From Rhabditoides inermis (lineage: Eukaryota > Nematoda > Chromadorea > Rhabditida > Rhabditidae): a stretch of DNA of 64,000 bases. Both the position numbers and the translations under genes were made by a program. The stretch is taken from assembly GCA_963966185.1 (NCBI GenBank), contig CAWZYM010000399.1, positions 62,001-126,000 of the forward strand. The letters run 5' to 3'. Below, in pieces: positions 48,374 to 62,784 of the stretch. Under the pieces are notes generated by a model. The model did no database searches and had not been told where the DNA came from. It was given only the letters and a program-made list of their open reading frames with translations. The number at the start of each line of letters is the position of its first letter. Within the stretch, counting starts at the first letter, position 1.

Positions 48374-49022
48374 TTCTCTCTCTCTCTTTCTCTCTTTCCA
48401 TCTCTCTCTCCCTCTCTCTCTCCCTCTCTCTCCCTCTCTCTCTCCCTTTCTCTCTCTCTCCCTCTCTCTCTCTCCCTCTCTCTCTCCATCCCTCTCTTTT
48501 CTCACTCACACCCGGCGAGGTGCCGCCAGTGCCGTTCCTCAATCCAGCGAGCTTGCTCGCTATGTCGGTCTGAACAGTATTTTCACATGACACCCCTGCA
48601 ATTCTTTGTTTTTATCATTTTATCACCCTCGCAGTCTCGAAGGTGGTCTTGATCTGCTGGGCGATGTCCGGCTTCGCCACGCCGTTCTGTAATCAGTAAT
48701 GGTGATAATACTGACAATGGTAAGTAATGGTGATCAGATCACCAGGATTTCTAGACACCTCCAATGATCCAACACCAACCTCTGCCGTGTTGAAGGTGGT
48801 CTTGAATTTGTCCGCGATTTCCGTCGGGTTGAACTTGTTGTCCATGTCAGTCTAAACATAGTCAATGTATAATGTCGACATAATCATAGTATATAAATAT
48901 AATCATAGTTTTCCACTCACCTTGACATTCGCGAACGTCGACTTGATCTGACTGTTCATGTCAGCAATGTTGAGTGCGCCGGCAGCGACGCCAATAATAG
49001 CGAGCAGTACGAAGAACCTCAT
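47236..49022 (-). CDS. Secreted alpha-helical protein with exon-encoded repeats, unknown family
   Basis: Ten minus-strand exons encode 241 residues: 49022-48921, 48851-48780, 48686-48627, 48569-48510, 48329-48252, 48183-48126, 48075-48008, 47964-47877, 47654-47587, 47307-47236. The signal peptide is MRFFVLLAIIGVAAGA. The rest is Lys/Thr/Ala-rich and almost certainly helical, with no Cys. Exons 1-3 end in a related unit: IKSTFANVK, FKTTFNTAE and IKTTFETAR. The C-terminal half (DMPSFAKVYTEQIEQLKNKN, then VAAKIKKVKALQTKLKEQ) looks like coiled coil. Size and composition recall small nematode lipid-binding secreted proteins such as FAR or SXP/RAL-2, but I could not match either family. A TATAAAAG box about 40 bases upstream of the ATG suggests strong expression. 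Confidence 0.8.
47404..47565 (+). repeat. Degenerate 23-29 bp tandem repeat in intron 9 of the secreted helical protein gene
   Basis: Seven units begin with GTTTACAATGCA or GTTTACAATGTA and continue with ATATGTGTAT-type sequence. A first related unit sits apart at about 47325-47345. Confidence 0.9.
48340..48500 (+). repeat. (CT)n-rich tract in intron 4 of the secreted helical protein gene
   Basis: About 160 bases of CT with CCCT and TTTC interruptions fill the intron between exons 4 and 5. In the minus-strand transcript it reads as GA and follows directly after the GTGAGTGAGAA donor. Confidence 0.95.
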
Positions 49023-49472
49023 GTTCAAACTGTACTGTACCATACTCACTGATCGCTTTTATACAACGCGAGCCTCTGCTAATTGCCGCCGCGCTGCGCT
49101 TTATCCCCTTTTGCCAGCCCCCGAAATTCGCTTAGCGATGATCATTTTGCTCAATAAAGCCTCTTTGCAAAGTACTGTTCATTTCCGCGTAGGCTATTGA
49201 TCCAGCAGACTCGTCCGTACACAAAGTACCGGGATGTATCCAATCACCACAAACATTCATGATATGATTTCAACACATTGCAATGTATAATCTCTTCATT
49301 CACACACAATCACAACGCAATAGGTTAAAAGTTAAAACTCGGGGCTAAGGGAATATACAGTATTATTACAGGATCGGCGGGCCGCCTCGAAGATCATGTT
49401 AGTGTACAGTTGCGCATGAGACGCGGGTTACGGTAAGATGACGTCAGGCGTCTGGTTCGTCGTCTTAGAATC
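49023..49472. other. Promoter of the secreted helical protein gene and 3' end of the GNAT-like gene
   Basis: This 450-bp region contains a TATAAAAG box on the minus strand (49056-49063) and a GGGATAAAG GATA-type site near 49100-49108. No coding exon was recognised. Confidence 0.55.
49056..49063 (-). promoter_or_regulatory. TATA box of the secreted helical protein gene
   Basis: TATAAAAG on the minus strand lies 34-41 bases upstream of the start codon. It resembles the TATA box of the vitellogenin gene in this window. Confidence 0.65.
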
Positions 49473-51824
<2,352 letters not shown>

Positions 51825-52935
51825 GACTGCAACACACACATAGTTCTATGCACGCAATAAGTTGCGCGCGGTGGGGTAGATCAGAGGAAGACGGAGAGTC
51901 AGCTCTAGGCAGACGGTTATGGCGCCGTATTTCGAAGTGAGGTAGATCGTAACTATCGCTCCGGCGCAGATTATACATAGACGAACACATGCAGTGGAAC
52001 TGGAAATGCGGGTCATCACACGTCTAATCTCATCGCGATCGCTCCACATATGAAACACGCGGCGAGAGAAGCTGGCTGCTGCTGAGCTTTTGAACTGACC
52101 ATCCGATGATCGCTTCGTCACCTATATAGCCGGCTCGGGAGGCGATTGTATCGTATAGGTTACCGTACCACCCCTTCACATCCGCCCCTCTAGAGAGCGG
52201 TGAGAGAGAGTGGGTGAGAGAGTGCGCGGGGGTGAGAGAGTGCGCACGGTGAGCAATCAAACGCAGGTTCAAGGTGGTCTGTCCGAGACAATCGCTTCAA
52301 GTCCGATGTACAAGGTTATACCGGTAACCGCATGATAGAAAAGCCTTTGTCTCTCTCCAATGACCAGCTGTGTGGTCATATCACACGCACACCGCATAGA
52401 AAAACTGCCTAACAGCACAACTGTGATAAACAATTCAAGTGAATCGTGAGACACTTGCTCGAAAAAAAATGCCAAAAGACCATTTTCGCCAACAAACAAG
52501 CAACACACAATCAGAAAAATGATCATTTATGTGCAAAACAAGTTAGAACTCTTTTTCGTCAACATTTCGAGCAAGACAGATGAAACAAAACATAATATAC
52601 ACATTATTATTCACAAAAAAGTAATGATGACAGTAGCGTTAAATAACGAATCTCCCAGCGAATTTGTTTGATGAAATGATAGGGTACATATATAGATAGT
52701 TTACAATTTCTTGAAGAGACCCGAATAGTGTTGACCTGCTAATGGTCAAAAATGCCATGAAGAGACATAGATGACGTCATCTATGAAGACGAGTGGCGAG
52801 TGGTTGGCAAGAAGCGGAGCATCACAATCCAACGATGATGAGCTGATCGATCAGGTCGTTGGTTCGATCAAAAATGTGATTGATGTCGAACACTCGACGA
52901 ATAAACGACGCGACTCGCTGAAAATAGAAAAAGCA
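51825..52935. other. Intergenic region, 1.1 kb
   Basis: This lies between the 5' end of the GNAT-like gene and the 3' end of the nuclear receptor gene. It holds dispersed repeat family 3 copy 2 and, around 52200-52250, GTGAGAGAG-type repeats. No exon was recognised. Confidence 0.6.
51843..51985 (-). repeat. Dispersed repeat family 3, copy 2
   Basis: The reverse complement shares long blocks with 10963-11142 (GAGCGATAGTT, GATCTACCTC, TTCGAAATACGG, GCGCAACTTATTGCG). It sits immediately upstream of the GNAT-like start codon and so may contribute promoter sequence. Confidence 0.75.
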
Positions 52936-53678
52936 TTATTTTTTAAAGCACCATAGATCTCCGACTTGCGTCACGTACTGGTGCAACATCCTGGATTCTC
53001 GCTCAACTCTCAAAAGCTCCCCCCAGATGTACATCTCTATTGACACAGTTTCTCGCGGCGTGCGCGCGGCGAATGAGTGAGATAAGTGACTCTTCCCGAG
53101 AGCCGAAACGCAAGCAAGCAGCGGCCGAGGAAACAATGTGCGAGTGGTCATTGGTCAAGAATCTCTCGCACTAGCGAGACAAGAGGGTTCGAGAGACTCA
53201 CACTGAGAGTTGCCGTCATCATGAGTAGATTAGAGTAGAGAGACGCGGCAGTCTTTCCGCGTTCTGATGAGATGCACACAAAGAGCAGACTGAAAGAAAA
53301 ATAAAAAAAATAATTAAATCACATCAATGTTCAATTAAAAATAAGATCTCTTAGAGAAAAAAAGACAAATCCATACAGACCCGCGTTATGTCAGTCAATC
53401 GATCTTCTAATTAGGAAACGCATGATAAAATGGAAATATCCATGGAAATATCCCTCCTGGGAAATATCCCTCCTAATCGCATAATCGTTAAGAAAATGGA
53501 AGAATGACGATACCAACGTATCTTTTGTTATTTTTAATTCGACTAACCATTTCACAATTTCTAATAATAACTTTCAATAATTTTCAGACATGTTGTTTAC
53601 CTGAGTATCCGCATCCGTTGCTCCTCGATTGTCGTCTTGCCAGGTTTGGAGAGACCTTCCGCGTCTAGAAATCAGAAC

Positions 53679-53725
<47 letters not shown>

Positions 53726-55708
53726 TGTGGACCGACCTGGATTGTGCAAGAGGAGCAGCTTGTAGAGTACAATGTGATGTCGTTGCAGCTGTAATCGTCG
53801 CATCATCTTGTGAACTCCGTCAATCAGAATCGAGTACATTTCACTCCTGAAAACAGTACAGTAAAACTAGGAACACTCATTTTCATAACACAAATATATC
53901 ATACACATTTTCCCCATTGCGAGAAAAATGCGGAACGATACAAACGAACAAAAACAAATAACAAGACAGGAAAAACGTACGTATTGGAAATGTCAGAGAC
54001 TCGCTCGATGAAAGTGCCGTCGGGATAGGTGAGACGGTCGGGCGACAGTGGCGCTGGCGCCTCACCTGGTTCCGTCTCTGAAATCAAGATATACAGGTAC
54101 AGCACAGTACAATTTTTCAAATGCTGTCGTCCGTGTACCATTTTTCATCGACACAATGAGCTCAAACCTTTGTGTCCAATGTGTGCGCCTATGGGCAATT
54201 TTCTCTCTAAAAACAAAACAGCAACTCACTTATTATCACCATCTCGTCTTGTTCTTGTGTGTAAAAGGCGAGTTGTACGAGGGGGAAGATGGGCGCAAAC
54301 GACTTCATCAATGCCAACTGAAACAAAAAATAATAATATGAATTTTCGGTTCAACATTTAGGACAGACATTTAGGAAATTAAAACAGAGAACGTTCAGAA
54401 AATGTCAGATAGAAAAGAAAAGATCGTGGTCAGGAAAGGTCGACCAAAAAAAAAGAAAACATACTATGACATCATTCCTAAACAAGAAAACTGTATGTTC
54501 ATGTGTTAAACTTTAACAGATTAATGGGATCCGAATTGAAAAGACAAAAGTCAAACACAGTACCTTATCGTTGAGCAGCAGCTTGTCCATGATCGGCAGG
54601 CTCTTTCCCCACTCCATCATCAACGAGAGATCTTTGACGAACCACGAGCGCAGAGAGACCAGCGTACAGGCTTGTGGCGAGGGTGGACTCTGAAGAGACA
54701 ATCAATAAATCGATAACAATAAATAAGTCCCTTATTGGCTAGGTCGACGGTTGTATAACTTGAATCTGATAAACAAACTTTTTATAAACGTCACTTACCG
54801 ACGGCGCCGAATTGCTCGTAAGCCACTGATCGTCCTCGAATAAGCATCTAAAAACGAAAATGAGGGAAAGAACAGAAAAAAATCAATAAAAACCACGCAC
54901 CTTTGATACATGCAACTCGTTGCGGAGGTGTGCGGTTCGAAGCGGTTTCCGTTGCGGATGGCGAGCATCTTCTCCTCCAGCTTGAGCAGCGAAGACAGCA
55001 TAGACTTCACCTCGGACTGAACACGAAATAAAATAAAATCAATTATTTCTCCAGGATCGCATTTTTCATCGGACTAACACACTCATTCATTCATTCATTC
55101 ATATGGTTGTGATTGCATTGACATGTACAGCTATAACGATAGCGTCTATGATCCCTCTGATCTGAGCTGACGACAACCACTCCTCATTACTGCTCTCACA
55201 TGCTATAAAGACCCCTAACCTCTCACTACTGCTCACTACTCACTGTTCACTCACTCCCTACTCACTACTCACCAGCATGTCCTGCTCGAACATGGGGTCC
55301 TCGTTGAGCATCGTCGACGACGACGGAGTCGACGTGTTCATGTACTCATTCGAGCTGCAATTGCCTTATTATTGTTTTTTCATCTTCCAGACACGTGTAT
55401 TTTTTTTCTCTTTTTTCTTTTTTTTTCTAGTTTTCTCACTCGTTACGTGCACTTGTCACGCTTTCCGCACAATATCGAACAGAGTGAACATTGTGAACAA
55501 ACAGATGTGGGAAGAGAGAGAGAGAGAGAGAGAGAGAGTGGTGAGAGTACAAGTGAGGGCGGGCTGCAGGTGAAATCTGCTGACGACACCTGCGCGCCCT
55601 CTCTCTCTCTCTCCTGCTCTCTCTCCCTTTCTCCTACGCAGAGTGAGAGCGACACAAGAGTTCAATGTGACCCTCAAAAAAGACGCAGAAAATATGCACG
55701 TAGGTTGA

Positions 55709-55754
<46 letters not shown>

Positions 55755-58582
55755 AGACGAAAAAACACACCCATAGCGCAAACATCTACGTGTATCAATG
55801 TTCACCTACATCGGAGAACACCAACCCAGAGAACCAAAGTGCAGTGTCGAGAAAAACAACAACACACTACACGCATACAAAAGGTAAAGAATAGAGTTGA
55901 TGGGGGACAAACAAGTGATAATGTGATAAAAAAGAACCTACCCAGCGCTGGTTGGTGAGGAGACGTCGATCTCGGCCTGCTTCTCCTTGGCCTTCTCTTC
56001 CTCCTTCTGCTTTCGGAGAGCCTTCGTGTAGCGAATCTTGTCGCGGTCATGCTGGATGGCTGTAATAGTAGTGTAGTTATACAATAGTAATAGTAATAAT
56101 AACAATAGTAACAATAATAGTAATACAATAGTGTTGTGGTTTGTATTGTGTCGCGAAATTAGCATGGAACCAAATATCTAATGCCTGCACAGCTGGACAA
56201 CCAAACGACAGCAAATACCATTTGCGCGAGACCGATTCAATGTCATATTAGCATGCGACACATAAAACCTAATTTTAACGTGCACAGCAAGAGAGTGGTT
56301 GTCGACTACAAAAAATCTTTCTTTCTCCAGCCTCTCAAGTAGGATCGCAGACAGCATGAACATATAACGGATATACATGGGCAATGAGCAACCAAATAAA
56401 AATGGATTCCCACCTTTTGGATCCATACCCGTATCGAAGCACTTCTTTAACCGGCAACTCCTGCACACGCATCGCACCGCTGGAAAAAAATTGTATTATG
56501 CAAAAAAATCAAAAATACCAAATTGTATTCAAAAATAGCCTTTCTCTCGACGCCTAACATAATTTGTATACAAAAAACGAAACGTTCCGTTTCCGTCACC
56601 CTCGACTGCTCTTAGTGTCATTTTCTTGCGCGACCGCAGAGCCTTAATCGAATTGCCACCAGTGCGGAAGAGAGTGGGAGAGGAATGGAGAGGAGGGAGA
56701 GGGACCTCTCTCTCCACTCCATTCAGAGGGAGAAGGAAATGTCTTTCCTCCCGCACCGATAGCTCATACATCAGTGTATGTAGTATGTATTCCTGGTAGC
56801 ACATACCCTTTTATGGCAACATGAAAACCGTGGAGACGGCGATTTTATTTAATCGCTTTCTGATAGATTCCCACTACATCGAAATACAATTTGCACACGG
56901 CACACTCACATCCCTGTTTATAGTTCCCCTCTCTCCACTACTACTACTACTAATGAAAAAAGCAAGCGCAGATGCGAATAAGTACATGTACAACTTCGAA
57001 TTCAATACACAATTATGGGGGGAAAACAATATATAAAAAGTGCACTCACACTTTCCGACAACGCAGTCGCCGTTGAACTGGCACGTGAACGTCTGCTTGT
57101 TCTAAACAAATAATTTATGCAAATTAAAACAGATAGCCCCCTATTCAAGAGATCACTATAGTCAAAGAAAGACTATGACACTACGCAATGAAAAAAGATA
57201 ATTACAAAAAAAACAATACTCACGACAAGCGCGCGGCGGAAGAAGGTCTTGCATCCGTTGCACGAGGCGACTCCATAGTGCACTCCGGATGCGAGGTCCT
57301 CGCACACCACGCACAGAGTGCCCTCCGGAATCTTCTCGCGCTCTCAAACAATGAGATATTTCAAAGTAGATACGAGAATAGATAGTTGAACATAAAAGCT
57401 AGATACACAAAGGAATCCTGTTTCGAGTATCGAGTTTCGACCCTTTAACCTGCATTGTCACGCTGTTGCATCATTAATTAGTTAACTTGTGAACTTTTGT
57501 TGTTTCAAAATTAGTGCTATTATAACAAACAACAGGTGTGAGGAAAAGAGGAAAACGTCGAAATGTAAATTCAATCCAAAATTGAGGGGCATGTTTTTTA
57601 TAAAGAGAATGTCTTTGAATGGAGAAAGACACAATACACAATACTTCCGCTAGCATATATTTAATTGGCGCGATTGAAGAATGTTGGATGTATGGGCACT
57701 CATCGAAAATGAGTAATATTCACGCACTTATTGTGTGTATGTGTGTACCATGATACAGTGTGAGAAGGGAGGAAAAATAGAAAATTAAGTAAATAAAGGT
57801 CTGTGCGTGTGTGATGTATATCTCGCATCTCTCACATTAGAAGATATTGGAAGAATATTTTTGTGCGCTTTACATGCCCTATGCCATAATGCGTCATATG
57901 CATGAATACCACAAGCATAAATGATATAATACGCCTTAATTATATTGTGTGTGCGAAAGAAATACAAAGAAAAAAAGAAAGTTTCGTACAAATCTTGTGC
58001 GCGCTGCGCACACTGCACAAAAGCAAAGACCGTTAAGCTATCCGGATCAAAGGGCGGGGATTTCAATAATCTCCTTCATTCATTGCAACGACCACTACCC
58101 CCAACAACAAGAACGATTCCTTGGCCCATCAATCAATCGCATTTGTTAAAATACGCATGACAGGCGGACTTGAGAAGGTTCGAGTGTGGAACGGGAAAAC
58201 ATATGCACACGTAGGCCGTGTCGGTGATCGGCGATCGATTTGGCAAGGAACTGTCTCTCTCTCCCTCTCTCTCTCCTTATGTCTCTCTCTCTGTGTCTCT
58301 CTCTCTCTCTCTCGCTTTCTTTCGCTCTCTTGACGAACCTGACGCACTCTCTCACATACACGTGCTATTCACTTCACAATCGACGAATATCCCGCTCTTT
58401 GATCGCGTGATGGGCGCAGCAATAGAGAGAAGAGGGGAGAAAAAAATAGAGAGAAAAACGGCGCCGCAAAACCAGTAGCATGAACGCACACACACACGCC
58501 GAAGCATTGGCATAGGGGAGAAAACTGACATCACGAAACAAAAAGAAATCGAAAAGAGCAAAAACTCACTGTTGTTAGGCAT
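52936..58582 (-). CDS. Nuclear hormone receptor (nematode NHR)
   Basis: Fifteen minus-strand exons encode 428 residues: 58582-58570, 57342-57224, 57101-57050, 56479-56414, 56059-55942, 55354-55273, 55016-54901, 54847-54799, 54689-54564, 54317-54230, 54077-53981, 53846-53737, 53664-53601, 53289-53202, 53034-52936. Residues from about 15 to 80 form a C4-C4 zinc-finger DNA-binding domain. Finger one runs from CVVC to CNGC with P-box CNGCKT; finger two reads CQFNGDC, then [12 protein letters not shown] Lys/Glu-rich hinge follows, then a ligand-binding domain with [19 protein letters not shown] and [14 protein letters not shown]. It is a ligand-regulated transcription factor of the expanded nematode group, which is mostly HNF4-derived; ligand and orthologue are not recognised. 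The first coding exon is only 13 nt, with a 1.2 kb first intron. The last exon uses a GAG acceptor and is the least certain. Confidence 0.92.
53682..53719 (+). repeat. (GA)n microsatellite
   Basis: This is a pure GA tract in the nuclear receptor intron between exons 12 and 13. Confidence 0.95.
55708..55752 (+). repeat. (CT)n microsatellite
   Basis: This is a pure CT tract in nuclear receptor intron 5. Two shorter GA/CT tracts lie at 55514-55540 and 55600-55634. Confidence 0.95.
57131..57186 (-). repeat. SINE tail fragment in nuclear receptor intron 2
   Basis: AGCCCCCTATTCAAGAGA, then an AAAGAAAGACTATG block, matches the tail of the SINE at 10243-10310 in the same orientation. The tRNA-like head is missing. 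Confidence 0.6.
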
Positions 58583-60115
58583 GCGAGCGATGGCCGGAAC
58601 GATTCGATCAATTAAGACTGCCACCCTTGTTCTCCTGGTCGCACCTGCAACATTATTCAGGTGAGGTGCAGCAGCAGCAGCGCACAAACGCGGAAGCACT
58701 AGCCGGCGGTCATCGATCGGCGAAACACTGCCACACAGGGAAGGAAGAGAGAGAGAGAGAGAGAGAGAAAAAATAGCAGGCCGCGGCGGGGCGGGAAAGA
58801 ACGCGTGCAAATCGCAAAACGGACGAGACACGAAAAACTGGGAAACAAGATGGAACACGTCCACCCATATCAGTTGGAAACCTCGAGTGCAACGCAATCG
58901 GATGTATTGACGTAGTACGCGCGCACGTGCAGCCAGCAGGGACATGTTTCAGCGCGGAATTAGTCGCAGTGTGTGTGGGGGGGGGGGGGTGGCGGGTGCG
59001 ATGAGAGAGAGGGGAGAGCGAGAGTGGAAGAGTAGGGGCGATGAGAGAGAGAGAGGGGAGAGCGAGAGTGGAAGAGTATAGGGGCGGTGAGAGAGCGTAG
59101 CGAGAGAGCCGAGTGAGCGCGCTGCGGTGAGAGAGGCAGGGATGCTGCAGTCAGCCCGCTCAGCAAAGATACCGCTATGTTAGAGGAGGAGACATAGAGA
59201 CACGGCGGGGTGAGCGTAGAGTGAGAGGAGAGAGAGAATGCATCCAGTGACCCGGGCCGTCGCACTCTCGCGCGCCGCCGTCTTTCGACAAGACCGCGCG
59301 CTCAGAGAGCACATACCTGGCGCCCGAAAACGAGGACAGGCGAGAGGTCAGGCTAGATAGACACGGGACACAGACACTTGCGAGCAGACTAGAGTGCGCG
59401 AACGAAGTAGGGGTCGCTCTCACATCACAACACATCCTCCGCGCGGCGCTCGCGTTGTCTAGGTCAACGAATACACACACCCGTCGCGAACCAGGTGCGC
59501 GCGTAATAATACCCATTTTGTGCGCGCGTGAACTATTCATTAGCGGCCTTGGCTGAGGAGGATAGGGAGCGGCTGTGCGGATAATAGGTGTGTCGGGGAT
59601 ATGCGGGAACTATTTGATGGGAGGGAAATATTCAAGAATTCAAGAAATATTTCTCATAACGTGTTTTCCTCGAAGATAATAAGAGTGGTTAGAGTTAGGG
59701 AGATCACAAAAGTGTACAATAAGTATAAGTAAGCACCTTCTGAGATGATCTAAATTTGCAGATTAATTGCATAAAAGCAAAAGCAATCCAAAGACCTGCA
59801 ATTATTTAGAATTTTCTTTTTGTCATGTTGGCCATTGGGTGTCAGAAGGAGTCAAAACAGTTTAGGTCTTTCGGCTACTACACTGCACTATGGAAACTCC
59901 GAATAAACACTTGGTTTGACGTCTTTCGGGCTTATCATTATTGACAAAAGCGAACGAACAATTAAACGCGCAGTTAGACACGTTTGTAGTGGTGAAGATG
60001 AAGAATCAAAGAGACAAAAATACGACGACGATTTCCAGACAGTTGGCTGAGACGTCGCGATTCGATAATAGGCAGTGGCGCGTGTATCGAGATGCGGAAG
60101 TGCGGATAGACTCTG

Positions 60116-60158
<43 letters not shown>

Positions 60159-60349
60159 AGGGAGAGAGAGAGAGAACCTCGTCGTCGGGTCGATGCGAGC
60201 ACATGACGGATCCCTTCGAACACTGCGCCGCGCGCACAAAATGCTAGAGCTTCTCTCTCTCCATTTCCTTCTCTCTACTTCTCTACAAGGAAGTGCACTC
60301 ACGCAGCTATATCCAAGAACCAACCACAGCTATCGATCAGAGTTGAGTG

Positions 60350-60383
<34 letters not shown>

Positions 60384-61281
60384 AAAGAGCATCGCGAGAA
60401 AGAGTGCACGAGAAGGAAGAAAGGAAGAGAGAGAGAGAGAGAGAGACGTCTGCGTGCGAATTGGAAGATGGCGGGAGAAAAAGCGGAAAGATGCTGGATC
60501 GTTTACGTTTAGTGATCACCCAACCCCCTACTGGGAGAAAAAAAAAACGAAAGAGGAAGTGAACACGCTGTGAGTGAAGATATACTGCACATGCGAGCGC
60601 AAAGAGGTGGACATGAGCAATGCAAAGGTGAAACATTTTTCATGGTCATGTCCACACATCACCACTCTCTCAGCGCACTGAGTGTGTCTTTTGAATGCTT
60701 TTGTTTCAGAGGGGGGAAGTGTGCAGAGTTCGTCTCCCCTCTTCCTCTCTCCCTCTTCCCCCCTCTCTCTTCAAACAGTCCGAGTGGCCTCCACCGCGCG
60801 TTCTGATTATAGGACCGCACATATACATTGATAAGGAACAGCAGGCGTTCGCGTGTTTCTGTTCGTGAGAAAAATCCGGAGGCGATGTCAAAAAATCTCC
60901 GGCGCGCTGACGACGTAGACGACATTTATTCGCTTCCTTGGAGACGACTATAATGAGCAGAGCGAGCGAGACGCAATTACATGTTCACTCAATCTCCTCT
61001 CATCAAACATTCATGCGCATACGCAAGAGCGCAAACTCCACGAGAAAAGTAAAAAGTGTAATGGCTGTACAAAATGCGTAGGTGCAAAAAGAAGATGCGA
61101 GTAGAATCACCCCCACAATCACAACTATACACACGTACTAAAATTTACGGCCACATTGGGGGGCTATTGTGCGAGGTGCAAGCGCTTGAAATATCGTATA
61201 TATGAAAGGTCGAGTCGGCGGCCACCCTCAGGCATTGTACTCTTCACTGTCAAGCCTCTCACTCCCTTGACCCACCGTACC
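58583..61281. other. Divergent intergenic region, 2.7 kb
   Basis: This separates the nuclear receptor gene (minus) from the proteoglycan-like gene (plus). It contains GA tracts at 58749-58768, 60119-60178, 60356-60380 and 60429-60446, and a G run at 58975-58989. Long frames such as 59941-60573 (plus) are mostly repeat translations. No gene was recognised. Confidence 0.55.
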
Positions 61282-61476
61282 ATGGTTCTGTGCATTTTAC
61301 TTTTACTCCCTATAACGTTCGCCTGCCATACGACGCCAGGTTTGTTTCGTTAGCCTATGTTTATGGAAATGTAGAGAATTCCACGGTGTAATAGCAGCAC
61401 TCTGTACACTAACTATATATACTTCTAATGTCAACGACTCATCGCACGCAGCAATGAGGAAGCTATGAAGAGCGAG

Positions 61477-61514
<38 letters not shown>

Positions 61515-61780
61515 GTCATTCCGGGGGTGTCGTTCCCACATTCACGCCGTTATAGACCGACGAAAAAAGAGAGGACGGGAGGAAGTGCTGCTTCTGAGAG
61601 GCGTAGATAAAGAGAGCGAGTTTAGAGGGATTGGCGATTGGACGCGATAATTGCGCCACACCGAGTATCCCTCTCCTCTCACATCCAGAGAGATTCGATT
61701 AGACAACGCCGTTACGGGAACAGTGGCTCTCTCTGTGCAGCTTCACTTCACCTAAGAGTGTTTCCCCTTGTGAGAATGTC

Positions 61781-61821
<41 letters not shown>

Positions 61822-62724
61822 AAGCAAAAGAGTAGGGAAACTGCTAGGGGCAATCAACACGAGGCGCCGCTGCAACGCGCTGCTGCAAAGAGCACGGCGA
61901 TCTTTCACTTCGTCAATACACTTAGCGGCCTGCAAATAACTCCTTCTTAGTGATTCATAGACGATATTGGAAATATATACTGACGAATTCCTGTAGGCAA
62001 ACTATTTGCAGTGACACCTACGCCGCTGGACTATGAGGACGTGAACGGGACGACGACGCCGCAGGACACGGCTACGGAAGGGCCTCCGACGCGCAAGCCC
62101 ATCCACATCGGGCCGGGCACGCTGGCGAGGGGCGCCCCGACGCTCAAGCTCGACCCCGAGTTCCGGACGCTCGTCGAACTCGCGTCGATCGCGACCAGCA
62201 CGGCAGAGGCGAGCGGCGAGGTGGAGGGATCCGGAGAGAGCGACGAGACGACGACGACACACTTCACTGACGGGTTCAAGCCACTCCTGCCGCTGACCAC
62301 TACGAATCCCGTGTCCTCCTTCCACCCGCTGCCTGCGCCCAACCAATTCCCCGCCATCTCTTCGTTCAAGCCGCTTGTGCCGGTGAGTCGATGAAATCAA
62401 AAGGCGAATACAAACGAACAAACGGTGGGAGTGTATGGGGGCAAATAGAAAGACAATTCGAAAGTGTCGTAAAAAGACTGACCGCGAAAAAAAATTCAGA
62501 CGGCACAAGCGAGTGCAGTGTGGCCGGCGTCGCAGTTCCAGGCACTGTTCAACACTCCCGTGGAGCGGGCGGGGTTCAAGCCGCTCCTCCTCGCCGCACC
62601 CCTACCCACTCTCGCGCCCCTCCTACCCGACAAGGGACTCTTCGGATCCAACCTACTCGTGAGTCATTCGAAAAGGTCAACGACTCATCGCACGCAGCAA
62701 TGAGAAAGCTATGAGGAGAAAGAG

Positions 62725-62784
<60 letters not shown>

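Noticed and set aside
47236..49022. Assignment of the secreted helical protein to the FAR or SXP/RAL-2 families
   Set aside because: Length and helicity are suggestive, but I could not find the conserved motifs of either family, so the gene is left unnamed.
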